Origin: an uncultured Rikenellaceae bacterium
Lineage (GTDB): Bacteria; Bacteroidota; Bacteroidia; Bacteroidales; Rikenellaceae
Assembly: GCA_910577285.1 (NCBI GenBank)
Contig: CAJTLO010000001.1
Span: 185,843 to 249,842 of the forward strand
DNA length: 64,000 nt
Direction of reading: 5' to 3'
Part shown: in pieces, positions 26,334-35,408 of the stretch
How the letters are laid out: each line of letters begins with the position of its first letter
Position numbering within the stretch: the first letter of the stretch is position 1
The notes under the pieces: model-generated
What the model was told of the DNA's origin: nothing
The model's database searches: none
What the model saw: only the letters and a program-made list of their open reading frames with translations
Translations under genes and position numbers: made by a program

Positions 26334-26365
26334 AGTAATTAGCCTTTTGAATTGAAGTGTTTTCG

Positions 26366-26373
26366 CAAAGGTA
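26366..26373 (-). promoter_or_regulatory. -7 element of the rubrerythrin gene
   Basis: TACCTTTG on the minus strand, about 35 bases before the ATG. The -33 TTTG is not obvious. Confidence 0.5.
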
Positions 26374-26428
26374 ACGATTCTTGCCGGATTGTCGCGTATG
26401 GATTTTTTTATACGCTTATAGATGTGTC

Positions 26429-26487
26429 CTATCGGGGCGGCATGCGGTCGGTTTTCGGACCGATAGTGTGCGTAACTTCACCGATAG
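26429..26487. promoter_or_regulatory. Repeated ACCGATAG boxes, candidate operator
   Basis: ACCGATAG occurs at 26459-26466 and again at 26480-26487, start to start 21 bases, two helical turns. An inverted partial copy, CTATCGG, lies at 26429-26435. The group stands between the divergent rubrerythrin and histidine-kinase genes. A protein binding the same DNA face is suggested; no regulator is identified. Confidence 0.3.
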
Positions 26488-26572
26488 CATCCCCCCGAGG
26501 TCAATTATGTGCATATATGCGTTTAGCTTTCATATATTTACGCTTCGAAAAATCCTTTAAACATAAAAAGTC

Positions 26573-28978
26573 GTGCCGTATAGTTTGGAGAGTAAGATAC
26601 GTTTCCATGTGGTGTTGGTTCTGGCCATGGTGACCATGGTGTGCCTGGGAGCGATGATTTATTTTTATGCTTTTCGAGTGAATATCGATCAGCAGAAGGA
26701 GGCGGTCCAGGTCTATTCCGAGGAGGTGCGGAATGTCAATGAACTGATCCAGTCGGTATCCGATACGCGGACTGCCGCTACCCTGTATATTATTACCAGG
26801 AACGAGCAATATCTGAATAATTTCGAGAACTCGCTGACCCGGGTCAGAATGCAGGCTGACTCCTTGCTTGCCAGCGAACCGGGATATCGCGTGCAGCTCG
26901 ACGAATTCAATCTCCTGCTGGAGGAGAAGCGGAGCATCGTGGCGGGAATGACCGACCTTTTCAGTACCAGCAGCCTGAAGGCCTCGCTGGATGAGATCGT
27001 GCAGGTGTACCAGCAGCCGGTCGATACGGTGCGGCGCACCCAGATAACCAGCTACACGACCGATACGCTTGCCCTTCCGGTGCCCAAGAAGCGTTTCATG
27101 CAACGTTTGGCCGATGCCTTCTCGCCCCAGCGGGAGCGTGCGGAAACGGTGGTGGTCGCTTCCTCGGTGGTGGTGGATACGGCGGAAATTCTGCCGGCCG
27201 TAGTGCCCGACCTGGGGCAAGTGGTGGAGCAGGTACAGCGCGACTACCGACGTCAACTCGCCAATATCGAACAGAACATGACATCGATGTTGGAAGCCGA
27301 CCAGGCCATCTCTTCGCGCATATCGTTGATCCTGCTCAACCTGCAGGCCGATGTGATCCGTTCGCGTATGGAAGAGATCGAGCAGTACGAGGAGATGGTG
27401 CGACGCAACAGCAAGTTTTCCGTGGCGGGCGGTACGCTGGCCTTGGTGGCGATCATGGCCTTTATCGTGCTCATCGTGCTGAACGTGAACAAGAGCATCA
27501 AGATACGGGAGCAGTTGGAGGAGGCCAACCGGCTTTCGCAAAAGATCATCGAAAGCCGGCATCGGCTGCTGTTATCGGTGTCGCACGATATAAAGACGCC
27601 GATGAACTCCATTTTGGGGTATCTGGACATCAGCGATGCCGACGGCGGATTGTCGTCCAAGGAGATCGCTTCGATGCGTAATTCGGGACGGCATATCCTG
27701 GCGCTGCTCGAAAACCTGTTGGAGTATTCCGCCCTGGAACAGGGAACGTTGCAAGCGGTCTATCAGCCCTTCAATGCCCGCGAACTCTTCGTGGAGACCT
27801 CCGACATGCTTCGTCCGCTGACCTTGCGCAAGAATCTGCACTTGGAGTACGACGTACGGATCGGTAACGGAGTGAGGTTGCTGTCGGACTCGCTCAAGAT
27901 ACGCCAGATCGCCATGAATCTGCTTTCCAATGCGGTGAAATACACTACGCAGGGAAGCATACGCTTTACCGCCACCTATCGCGACGGATGGCTCGAATTC
28001 TGTGTGGCCGATACGGGCGTGGGGATTCCGGCCGAATTTTTAGCCCAGTTGTACGAACCCTTTACCCGCAGTACCGAGAACAGCCACTATGCGGAGGGTT
28101 CGGGACTGGGCATGTTCGTGGTCAAGGGACTCGTCGAACTGCTCAACGGCACGATCAACGTGTGGTCGGAAGTGGGCAAGGGAACCGCCGTGGAGGTGAG
28201 GATGCCGGTAGAACAGGCCCCCGACGAGGAGGAGCCGGTGGTATCGTCGGAACGGGCGCCGCAAACGGTGATCGTCGTGGACGACGACCCGTCGATCCTG
28301 ATCCTGCTGGAGGACATGTTGCGTCGTTTGGGTCATACGGTCATTCCGTGCAATACGTGGGGCGAGTTTGAAGCGGCGCTCTTCGGAAATACTCCTTACG
28401 ACAGCATTCTTACCGATATGGAAATGGGCCTCTTTTCGGGTGGCAGCGTGCTGGAACGTACGCGCGACGCCGGTTTTTCCGTTCCGGTGATCATCATGAC
28501 GGGACGCGGGGATTTCGACCTGGAGAAGGCCCATAGTCTGGGCTTCACCCATTATCTGGGCAAGCCGGTGACATTGGCGATGCTGGCGCAGTTCTTCGGT
28601 GCGGTTTCCGGCGAGGTGGAATCGGTGCCGGAAAACGAAACGGGATTCGCAGCCCTGGAGGAGATGCTGGGCGGCGACAGGGAGGCCGTCTGCGAAATAC
28701 TGACGGTATTCCATGCTACTACGCAGGAACATGCGGCCGCCCTGGAGGTGGCGATCGATATGGACGATTTTGCCAAAGCGCAGGCTTTGTGTCATAAGAT
28801 GCTGCCTATGTTCCTTCAGATCGGGGCCGACGAGGCCGGGACGTATCTGAAGAAGATGGACTCCATGCGCGGATGCAAAGCGGAGGACTATCCCGACTGG
28901 CAGGAGGAGATGCGCCGGCTGTCGGAAATCATCGGGGAGGTCATGGCCCTGATAGAACGAAAATACCTCGCCTCCTGA
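26573..28978 (+). CDS. Hybrid sensor histidine kinase with receiver and HPt domains
   Basis: 801 aa, starting at GTG 26573 because the first in-frame ATG falls inside the first membrane helix. TM1 is about residues 12-34, then a 250-residue extracytoplasmic helical sensor region, then TM2 about 284-304. The HisKA domain has H338 in SVSHDIKTP; the HATPase domain (about 435-545) has the N box LLSNAVKYT, DTGVGIP and GSGLGMFVV. A receiver domain (about 565-680) has D615, and a C-terminal HPt domain carries H741 in ALCHKML. It therefore holds a whole phosphorelay up to the final receiver. The convergent sigma-54 response regulator is the natural partner. The signal is unknown. Confidence 0.92.
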   Translation: MPYSLESKIRFHVVLVLAMVTMVCLGAMIYFYAFRVNIDQQKEAVQVYSEEVRNVNELIQSVSDTRTAATLYIITRNEQYLNNFENSLTRVRMQADSLLASEPGYRVQLDEFNLLLEEKRSIVAGMTDLFSTSSLKASLDEIVQVYQQPVDTVRRTQITSYTTDTLALPVPKKRFMQRLADAFSPQRERAETVVVASSVVVDTAEILPAVVPDLGQVVEQVQRDYRRQLANIEQNMTSMLEADQAISSRISLILLNLQADVIRSRMEEIEQYEEMVRRNSKFSVAGGTLALVAIMAFIVLIVLNVNKSIKIREQLEEANRLSQKIIESRHRLLLSVSHDIKTPMNSILGYLDISDADGGLSSKEIASMRNSGRHILALLENLLEYSALEQGTLQAVYQPFNARELFVETSDMLRPLTLRKNLHLEYDVRIGNGVRLLSDSLKIRQIAMNLLSNAVKYTTQGSIRFTATYRDGWLEFCVADTGVGIPAEFLAQLYEPFTRSTENSHYAEGSGLGMFVVKGLVELLNGTINVWSEVGKGTAVEVRMPVEQAPDEEEPVVSSERAPQTVIVVDDDPSILILLEDMLRRLGHTVIPCNTWGEFEAALFGNTPYDSILTDMEMGLFSGGSVLERTRDAGFSVPVIIMTGRGDFDLEKAHSLGFTHYLGKPVTLAMLAQFFGAVSGEVESVPENETGFAALEEMLGGDREAVCEILTVFHATTQEHAAALEVAIDMDDFAKAQALCHKMLPMFLQIGADEAGTYLKKMDSMRGCKAEDYPDWQEEMRRLSEIIGEVMALIERKYLAS

Positions 28979-28992
28979 CGGAAGGCGAGGTA
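28964..28992. terminator. Hairpin at the end of the kinase gene
   Basis: TACCTCGCCT/AGGCGAGGTA arms that overlap the kinase stop codon, between two convergent genes. No T tract; it may serve both directions or stabilise the messenger. Confidence 0.4.
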
Positions 28993-29044
28993 CTCGGATA
29001 GGGGAGAAGCGACGGAGAAAAGCTCCGCCGGCTTATGGACTTGG

Positions 29045-30256
29045 TCAGACGTGGAGAGGAGTTTCGCTTCGCGCTATGGATTCGAGCATGGCTGCCGGCA
29101 GATTCTGCAACGTTACCTCTTCTCCGCTGGCGAAAAGTACCGCACGGCGTACCACATTGCGCAACTCGCGCAGGTTGCCTTTCCAGGAGTAGTGCTCCAT
29201 GACGGTCATCGCCTCGTCGCTGAAACGTTTGATCTCTTTGTTCAGTTCCTGATTGGCATTGTTGAGGAAGTGCTGCACGTAGAGCGGCAGGTCGCCGTGT
29301 CGTTCGCGCAGGGGCGGCATCGCCAGCATGAATTCGTCGAAACGGTGGTAGAGGTCCTCACGGAACCGGCCTGCCGTGATGGCCGCTTCGAGATTCTCGT
29401 TGGTCGCCACGATAATCCGGACGTCTATTTCGATGTCGTTGGCGGCTCCCACGGGGCGTATCTTGCGCTCCTGCAATGCCCGCAGGAGTTGGATCTGTAC
29501 GTCGTAGGGCAGGTTGCCCACCTCGTCCAGAAAGACCGTACCGCCGTTGGCCACCTCGAAGACGCCCTTCTTGTTGGCGATGGCCGAGGTGAACGCTCCC
29601 TTTACATGGCCGAAGAGTTCGCTGGGGGCCAGTTCCCGCGAAAGACTGCCGCAGTCCACCGCGATGAACGGTGCGGCGCTGCGCGGACTGTATTCGTGGA
29701 TCAGGTGTGCAGCGTGTTCCTTGCCCGTTCCGCTTTCGCCGACGATGAGCACCGACATGTTCGTAGGCGCCACGATGCGTATGTATTCGTAGAGTTGTTT
29801 CGATGCGGGACTCTCTCCGAAGACGATGTTGCCGGGGGTCTTTTCCGTCCCTTGTTTCTTTTTCTGCGACACCGACACCCTCGGGGCGGGCAGCGGGGCA
29901 TTCTGCATGGCCTGTTCGATCTTCTCCTTCAGTACGGCCGGGTTGACGGGTTTCTGAAGGTAGTCGAAGGCGCCCAGTTTGATGGCCGATACCGCGCTCT
30001 GTATCTCGGCGTAGCTGGTCATGACGATCACCTGTACGTCGGGTCTTTTGTCCTTGATCCACGCCAGCAGCATGATTCCGTCGCCGTCGGGCAACCGCAG
30101 GTCGGTGAGTGCGATGCGGAAGTTCTGTTGCAGAATCTCCTTTTTCGCCTGTTCCATGGTCAGACAGTGGGTGGGGGCGTAACCGTTCTTTTTGGCCCAG
30201 TTCGATATGGTCAGCCCGTATGCAGCATCGTCTTCTATGATCAGTACTTTGTTCAT
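29045..30256 (-). CDS. Sigma-54-dependent response regulator lacking a Fis-type DNA-binding domain
   Basis: 403 aa. Residues 1-120 are a receiver domain with phospho-acceptor D52. Residues about 143-370 are the AAA+ activator domain: Walker A GESGTGKE (173-180), sigma-54 contact loop GAFTSA (220-225, consensus GAFTGA), and Walker B VFLDEVGN. After the lid helices the protein ends at SIARSETPLHV. Relatives of NtrC continue with a 50-70 residue Fis helix-turn-helix; here there is none, and only 66 bases separate this stop from that of the convergent kinase, so no room for a frameshifted domain. It probably activates sigma-54 RNA polymerase from solution or with a partner. Confidence 0.9.
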   Translation of the reverse strand: MNKVLIIEDDAAYGLTISNWAKKNGYAPTHCLTMEQAKKEILQQNFRIALTDLRLPDGDGIMLLAWIKDKRPDVQVIVMTSYAEIQSAVSAIKLGAFDYLQKPVNPAVLKEKIEQAMQNAPLPAPRVSVSQKKKQGTEKTPGNIVFGESPASKQLYEYIRIVAPTNMSVLIVGESGTGKEHAAHLIHEYSPRSAAPFIAVDCGSLSRELAPSELFGHVKGAFTSAIANKKGVFEVANGGTVFLDEVGNLPYDVQIQLLRALQERKIRPVGAANDIEIDVRIIVATNENLEAAITAGRFREDLYHRFDEFMLAMPPLRERHGDLPLYVQHFLNNANQELNKEIKRFSDEAMTVMEHYSWKGNLRELRNVVRRAVLFASGEEVTLQNLPAAMLESIARSETPLHV

Positions 30257-30839
30257 CGTTAGTTTAAGTTAAAAAATGTAAAGAAGATCATCGGGAAGCG
30301 TAACTATCCGACGAACCAGATGCCTCCGCGCCGAAGAGAATGCCTCGGCGGAGGAGGGACAGAAGTCTCTTCGATCAGCTATGACCGCACTGCATACCGC
30401 ACAGGTTGCATGTCGCAACGGGGCCGGCAGGATGAAGGCGGTAACGGATACTTGTTCAGTATATCGATCGTGCATCTGTCTAAGTTGGGGATAAATACGT
30501 CCTTCAAATTCAGAAATAAAGGTACGGCGTTTATCGAAACGGTGTGGCTTCACGGCGTATTATGGGACGTCATAAGGGAAATTAGGGAATTTTTGACGCT
30601 GTTTGCAGCATGGCGACGGAAAGACTGCCGGAGATTTTGCCGTGACCTAAAGGGGCCGGGAGGAGGAAGAGAGGAGCCTGCAAAGGGAGCTCAGACCGGG
30701 ACAAACGGACCCTCTCAGGGGGCTTTGGGCATCGGTGCGGTGCCTGTCGTGCACCTGTGCGATTTGTGTTGTAAGGTCTTTATTTCATATTTTGCGTCCC
30801 ATTTAGGTAGTGCGTTCGGATGCGACTTGTCAAACCATT
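30257..30839. other. Long intergenic region between divergent regulators
   Basis: About 580 bases between the sigma-54 activator and the AraC gene. An imperfect hairpin (about 30323-30354, CCTCCGC...GGAGG with a two-base bulge) lies in the activator's leader. No gene was recognised. Confidence 0.4.
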
Positions 30840-30847
30840 TATCTTTG
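30840..30847 (+). promoter_or_regulatory. -7 element of the AraC gene
   Basis: TATCTTTG, 44 bases before the ATG at 30892. The upstream TTTG element is weak. Confidence 0.5.
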
Positions 30848-30891
30848 TGAAATCCCAACGTAAATAAAATCTGCCCCCAAACACCTAACCT

Positions 30892-31773
30892 ATGAACTCT
30901 GGTAGTGAAAGATACATGACGAGCGACACGAGCTTCGTCTTTGAAAATCTGGCCTTGTTGCCCATTCAGGAGCAGCAAACCTACTTGAAGGAGGGATTCG
31001 TCGGCCTGTGTACCGGCGGGAGCGCAGTGTTTGAACTGTTCGACCACTCGACCCGTGTATCCCGCAACGATATGGTCGTGATCCTGCCCCTTCAGTTCGC
31101 CTCGCTGCATGACCGAAGCGATGATTTCGCCATGCGCTTTTTTAAAGTGGATCGCGAACTTTTCATGGATATCATGAGCGGGGTATGCCGCATGACTCCC
31201 GATTTTTATTTCTACATGCGGAAACATTTCTGTTCCCACTTTACCGAAAAAGAGGTACGCTCTTTTAATACATGGTGCGACTCGTTGGACGTTCGCATCG
31301 GCAGCAAGCAACCGGAGTACCGGCGGGAGACTGCGGTCCATCTGTTGCGTGCGTTCTTCTGGGAGCTGTATGTGGCGTATTGCGAAGCCCCGCAGGGGCA
31401 GAAATCCTATATCTTTACCCATAAAGAGCAGATCGTCTTTAAGTTTTCCCTGCTCATCGCGGAGTATTACACGACGGCCCGCGAAGTGGCTTTCTATGCC
31501 GACAAACTTTGTATCACGCCCAAATACCTGACGTTGATCGCAACCCAGGTGACCGGCCGTTCCGCCAGGCAGTGCATCGGAGATTTCGTCGTCATGGAGA
31601 TGAAGGCCCTGCTCCGGAATGCCAATATCGACATCAAGGAGCTGGTCAAGGAGCTCGGCTTCCGGAACCAGTCGGCTCTGAGTCGTTACTTCCGTCGTCA
31701 GACGGGCATGTCGCCTTCCGAATACCGCGAGCGGGTCCATCTGGAACAGCATTCGGCATCTTCCGGCGAGTGA
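30892..31773 (+). CDS. AraC-family [15 protein letters not shown] regulator
   Basis: 293 aa. The C-terminal region (about 195-290) is an AraC/XylS double helix-turn-helix: FYADKLCITPKYLTLIATQVTG is the first HTH and IKELVKELGFRNQSALSRYFRRQTGMSPSEYR is the second with its family signature. The N-terminal 190 residues form a cupin-like sensing domain without recognised ligand residues. It has its own -7 element and is flanked by genes on the opposite strand, so its targets are not evident from position. Confidence 0.9.
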   Translation: MNSGSERYMTSDTSFVFENLALLPIQEQQTYLKEGFVGLCTGGSAVFELFDHSTRVSRNDMVVILPLQFASLHDRSDDFAMRFFKVDRELFMDIMSGVCRMTPDFYFYMRKHFCSHFTEKEVRSFNTWCDSLDVRIGSKQPEYRRETAVHLLRAFFWELYVAYCEAPQGQKSYIFTHKEQIVFKFSLLIAEYYTTAREVAFYADKLCITPKYLTLIATQVTGRSARQCIGDFVVMEMKALLRNANIDIKELVKELGFRNQSALSRYFRRQTGMSPSEYRERVHLEQHSASSGE

Positions 31774-31809
31774 TACTTCCGCTGCGGGGCGCTGTTGCGG
31801 TCGTTCCGC

Positions 31810-32352
31810 TCAGCGGTCCGGATTCGGGGAAACGTCGGATGGGGCGCACAGGCTTGCCGGAGCGTACCCTTCGAGGCGCAGCAACGCGGCTTTCCGATGA
31901 ATGCCGCCCGCATATCCCGTCAGCTTGCCGTCGCTTCCCACCACCCGGTGACAGGGAACGAGAATGCTGATCGGGTTGCGGCCGATCGCGTTGCCTACCG
32001 CCTGTGCCGACATGGAACTCCTGCCCGACCGCCGGGCGATCTCGCGGGCCATCTCTCCGTAGGTGACCGTGGTGCCGTAAGGGATTTGTTGCAGCATGTT
32101 CCATACCGTCTGCCGGAACGGCGACCCTTCGAGGTGCAGCGGAGGCCTTTCGCCGGGATCCTTGCCTGCGAAGTAGCGGTCGAGCCATCGCCGTGTTTCA
32201 TCGAAGAGGGGAAGCGGTGCGCTTTCGTATGCTTGCGGGAGCGTCGATCCGAAATATCGCTGCCCCTCGAACCAAAGACCGGTAAGTCTTTCGCCGTCGC
32301 AGGCGAGCGTGATGATGCCCAGCGGGGAGGAGTAATGGTCGGTGAGTTGCAT
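31810..32352 (-). CDS. ogt: Methylated-DNA--protein-cysteine methyltransferase
   Basis: 180 aa, full family length. The N-terminal ribonuclease-like domain (YSSPLGIITLACDGERLTGLWF) precedes the active domain with TVTYGEMAREIARR, the arginine-finger RSSMSAQAVGNAIGRNP and the active site LVPCHRVV with C134. It transfers alkyl groups from O6-alkylguanine in DNA to its own cysteine, a single-use repair. Start ATG 32352 gives an 11-base gap after the transporter stop. It is third in an operon with a GntR regulator and an Fsr-like exporter, an uncommon context for a repair gene. Confidence 0.92.
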   Translation of the reverse strand: MQLTDHYSSPLGIITLACDGERLTGLWFEGQRYFGSTLPQAYESAPLPLFDETRRWLDRYFAGKDPGERPPLHLEGSPFRQTVWNMLQQIPYGTTVTYGEMAREIARRSGRSSMSAQAVGNAIGRNPISILVPCHRVVGSDGKLTGYAGGIHRKAALLRLEGYAPASLCAPSDVSPNPDR

Positions 32353-32363
32353 GAGGGGGAGTG

Positions 32364-33614
32364 TCAGATGACGTGTTTGCGTTTTTTCGCCGGTCGGCGG
32401 CCGTCGATGTTCGGCAGGAAACCGGTGACGATGCCCAAGAGGGGGAGCAGCGTGCTGACCTGAAAGATGAATTCGATGCTGGTCCGGTCGGCCAACCAGC
32501 CGAAGAAAGCCGAACCGATGCCTCCCAGTCCGAACATGAGTCCGAAGAAGATGCCGGATACCATGCCCACTTTTCCCGGCATCAGATCGGTGGCATAGAC
32601 CAGGATGGCCGAGAAGGCGGAGGAGATGACGAGTCCGATCACGACGGCCAGTACGACGGTTCCGGGGAGGTTGGCGTAGGGCAGCATCAGCGCGAAAGGC
32701 GCAGCCCCGAGAATGGAGCCCCAGATGACGTATTTTCTTCCGAAGCGGTCGCCCAGCGGTCCGCCGATGACGGTACCGGCCGCCGATGCCGCAAGAAATC
32801 CGAACAGACAGTACTGTGCATCCTGGACCGATACGGCGAATTTGTCCATCAGGAAGAAGGTGAAGTAGTTCGTCATGCAGGCGATGTAGAAGTATTTGGA
32901 GAAGACCAGTACCGTCAGGATGAACATCGCCGTGCGTATCTTTCCCTCGGAGAGTCCGCAACTCTCCCCGGCTCCGGCGGTTGTGTGGCGGGGGGCGACG
33001 GAGAGTCTTTCTTTGTACCAGTCTCCGATACGTTTCAGCAGTCCGATAGCGAGCAGGGCGGCCAGTGCGAGCCATCCGATGGCCCGTTGGCCGAAGGGGA
33101 TGACGATGAGTGCGGCCAGCAGCGGTCCCGTGGCGCTGCCGGCATTGCCGCCGACCTGAAAGATGGATTGGGCCAGACCTTTCCGTCCGCCGGAGGCGAG
33201 CTGGGCGACGCGTGACGATTCGGGATGGAATACCGAAGAGCCCCAGCCGATGAGGGCGACGGCCAGCAGGATGGGAAGAAAGCCGCCCGCCGCGGCGAGC
33301 GTGAGGAGTCCTGCGAGGGTGAAACACATTCCCGTGGCAAGGGAGTAGGGGCGGGGATGGAGGTCGGCGCACCGTCCCATGAGGGGTTGCAGCAGCGAAG
33401 AGGTCATCTGGAATACCAGCGTAATGACCCCGATCTGGGTAAAGGAGAAGCCGAAGTTCTCTTTGAGCAGAGGGTAGACCGCCGGAATGACCGATTGCAT
33501 CATGTCGTTGAGCAGGTGTGCGGCGCTGACCATGAAGAGAATCGGATAGACGGTTTGTCCGTCCGTGCGGGGCCCGGTGCAGCGGGCCTTCAGCGTTTCT
33601 GTTGCCGTGTCCAT
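32364..33614 (-). CDS. fsr: MFS exporter of the fosmidomycin-resistance (Fsr) family
   Basis: 416 aa from ATG 33614. Twelve hydrophobic segments in two six-helix halves. It matches E. coli Fsr closely in several blocks: AHLLNDMMQSVIPAVYPLL, GMCFTLAGL and GSSVFHPESSRVAQLASGGR followed by GLAQSIFQVGGN. Fsr exports fosmidomycin and related compounds by proton antiport. The gene starts 5 bases after the GntR regulator stop, so both are surely [13 protein letters not shown], which suggests that the regulator senses an exported substrate. The natural substrate is unknown. Confidence 0.92.
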   Translation of the reverse strand: MDTATETLKARCTGPRTDGQTVYPILFMVSAAHLLNDMMQSVIPAVYPLLKENFGFSFTQIGVITLVFQMTSSLLQPLMGRCADLHPRPYSLATGMCFTLAGLLTLAAAGGFLPILLAVALIGWGSSVFHPESSRVAQLASGGRKGLAQSIFQVGGNAGSATGPLLAALIVIPFGQRAIGWLALAALLAIGLLKRIGDWYKERLSVAPRHTTAGAGESCGLSEGKIRTAMFILTVLVFSKYFYIACMTNYFTFFLMDKFAVSVQDAQYCLFGFLAASAAGTVIGGPLGDRFGRKYVIWGSILGAAPFALMLPYANLPGTVVLAVVIGLVISSAFSAILVYATDLMPGKVGMVSGIFFGLMFGLGGIGSAFFGWLADRTSIEFIFQVSTLLPLLGIVTGFLPNIDGRRPAKKRKHVI

Positions 33615-33619
33615 TGCCG

Positions 33620-34285
33620 TCAGGGTTTTTCCAGTATGTCGCATATCGTTCGGGAGGCGTTGGAAACGTCGCCCCGGAGGATGTGGCGGGCCAGTTGTTC
33701 GTGCAGGGGATGCGAGGCGAGCAGATAGCCCGTGTCGCTATAGATACGGCGGAATCCTTCGCGCAGGTGGAGGGCCGTCGCCCGATAGAGTTCGGCGAGG
33801 ATGGCGTTGTGGGTAGCCTGGGCGATGGCTTCGTGGAAGTTCGCGTCGGCATCGATACATTGCTCCAGGCGGTTCGTTTCGGCTGCGGCTTTCCGGTCGG
33901 CCAGATGTTTGCGTATCTGTTGCGCGTCCCGGTCGGTGTGCCGTTCGGCGGCTTTTCCCGCAATGGCGGCTTCGAGTATCCCTCGTACCTCATCCAGTTC
34001 ACGGATGTCGGCGCGTTTCATGCGCTGCTCTACCAAGGACGATGCGTCCTCCCTTACCACGAATGTGCCGGCTCCCTGGCGTACCTGCAGGAATCCCAGA
34101 TCGGAGAGGATGCGGACCGCCTCCCGGACGGTGGAGCGGCCGACGCCGAAAAGACGCATCAGTTCCGGTTCGGGCGGCAGTTTCTCTCCGGTGCGGAACC
34201 GGCCTTCGCCGATCTGCGTCTGCAGGCGTTCGGCGAGCTCTTCCGCCAACGAGCGTTTCCGCAGGGTCGATGGGGTGATCGTCAT
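33620..34285 (-). CDS. GntR-family (FadR subfamily) [15 protein letters not shown] regulator
   Basis: 221 aa from ATG 34285. N-terminal winged helix (about 8-75) with the GntR signature LPPEPELMRLFGVGRSTVREAVRILSDLG. The C-terminal all-helical FCD domain (about 90-215) has the metal/ligand-binding style of FadR/GntR regulators, with conserved-looking D-x-x-FH (DANFHEAIAQATHN) and SHPLHEQLARHI. It heads the operon with fsr and ogt and probably represses it until a ligand binds. The ligand cannot be told. A -7 element lies just upstream. Confidence 0.9.
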   Translation of the reverse strand: MTITPSTLRKRSLAEELAERLQTQIGEGRFRTGEKLPPEPELMRLFGVGRSTVREAVRILSDLGFLQVRQGAGTFVVREDASSLVEQRMKRADIRELDEVRGILEAAIAGKAAERHTDRDAQQIRKHLADRKAAAETNRLEQCIDADANFHEAIAQATHNAILAELYRATALHLREGFRRIYSDTGYLLASHPLHEQLARHILRGDVSNASRTICDILEKP

Positions 34286-34303
34286 ATCATCTGATGTTTT
34301 CCG

Positions 34304-34311
34304 CAAAGATA
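34304..34311 (-). promoter_or_regulatory. -7 element of the GntR-fsr-ogt operon
   Basis: TATCTTTG on the minus strand, 19 bases before the ATG at 34285, giving a very short leader. No clear -33 TTTG. Confidence 0.5.
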
Positions 34312-34541
34312 GCGTTTTGTCTCGGACAATGTGCCTATGCGAAGATTCTTTCGGGGTACGGAGATGGTCGGGAGTATCTTTGGTCGAAGGTGCCGGAAGC
34401 GTTCGGAAGCCGGATAGGGAAGGGTTTGCATGGCATTTGCAGGGTATTTTCCGTCGGGGCTGCGACGGGACGATAGGTTTGATTGATATCGATATAAATA
34501 ATGAATATGAATTAAAGACCATGAATCTCAGGAATGTTCCT
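34312..34541. other. Intergenic, no gene seen
   Basis: Part of a 440-base divergent region between GntR and ferritin genes. It becomes AT-rich from about 34480, where the ferritin promoter is expected. Confidence 0.4.
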
Positions 34542-34549
34542 TATATTTG
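34542..34549 (+). promoter_or_regulatory. Possible -7 element for ferritin
   Basis: TATATTTG in an AT-rich stretch, 178 bases before the ferritin ATG. No good -33 box; a long leader would follow. Confidence 0.35.
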
Positions 34550-34727
34550 TTTCGATCGGTCGGTACGTCCGTAAGGCGGCGCGGTGCATCCGCTTCTCGG
34601 GAGCGGGGATACCGAATCGGTCCGACCGAATCGCATTTCGATCGCGGGCCGGGCAACGTCCCAAGACTCCTTCCGGTTTCGATGAAAACAGGTTATTGAT
34701 ATACGTTACATTTAAAAATTGACAGTT

Positions 34728-35210
34728 ATGAAATTTACGAAAAGACTTACCGATGCGTTCAATGAACAGATAAAGGCGGAGATGTGGTCCTCGAACCTCT
34801 ATGCGTCGATGGCTATCTATTTCCAGCGGATGGGGTTGTCGGGCTGCGCTCATTGGATGAAGAAACAGGCGGCCGAGGAGTTGGAGCATGCCAACAAACT
34901 CATCGATTTCGGCACTACGCGCGGCGGCGAGATGAAGATAAGCGCCATAGACGCCGTTCCGGCTACGTGGGAGGGGCCGCAGGCGGTATTCGAACAGGTC
35001 TACAAACACGAGTGTCATGTGTCGGAGCTGATCGATAACCTGATGGATGTGGCGGTTGCCGAAAATGACAAGGCCACGCAGGAGTTCCTCCGGTGGTTCG
35101 TGAACGAGCAGGTCGAGGAGGAAGAGAATGCGCAGTCGATTCTCGACAAGTTCAACGTCTTCGGCGTACACGGTCTTTATTGTGTGGACCACGACCTCGC
35201 GAAAAGGTAG
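34728..35210 (+). CDS. ftnA: Ferritin
   Basis: 160 aa from ATG 34728; a TTG nine bases upstream is less likely. Four-helix ferritin with ferroxidase residues in view: E at about 17 (NEQIKAEMWSSNLY), ExxH at about 50 (AAEELEHANKL) and E/Q residues of helix C-D (WFVNEQVEEEENAQSI). It oxidises and stores iron in a 24-mer shell and limits Fenton chemistry when the cell meets oxygen. Single gene followed by a palindromic terminator. Confidence 0.93.
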   Translation: MKFTKRLTDAFNEQIKAEMWSSNLYASMAIYFQRMGLSGCAHWMKKQAAEELEHANKLIDFGTTRGGEMKISAIDAVPATWEGPQAVFEQVYKHECHVSELIDNLMDVAVAENDKATQEFLRWFVNEQVEEEENAQSILDKFNVFGVHGLYCVDHDLAKR

Positions 35211-35253
35211 ACGTACGATTCCTGCCGGTGCTCTTCGGGATGCCCGGCGAAGG

Positions 35254-35281
35254 ATAAGGGCGGCTTCGAAGCCGCCCTTAT
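35254..35281 (+). terminator. Palindromic terminator of ferritin
   Basis: Perfect 28-base palindrome ATAAGGGCGGCTTC and its complement, no spacer, about 45 bases after the ferritin stop. No T tract. Confidence 0.65.
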
Positions 35282-35408
35282 GCGTACCCTCGGAGTTGTT
35301 GTCGGAACCGTTGTCCGCCCGGTCGTGGGGAAAGGGAAGTTGCGGTGGCCAACTCCGCTACCGGTATTCGTTCCGCTCCGGATGGGATGACGCGACGGTT
35401 TCCGGATA

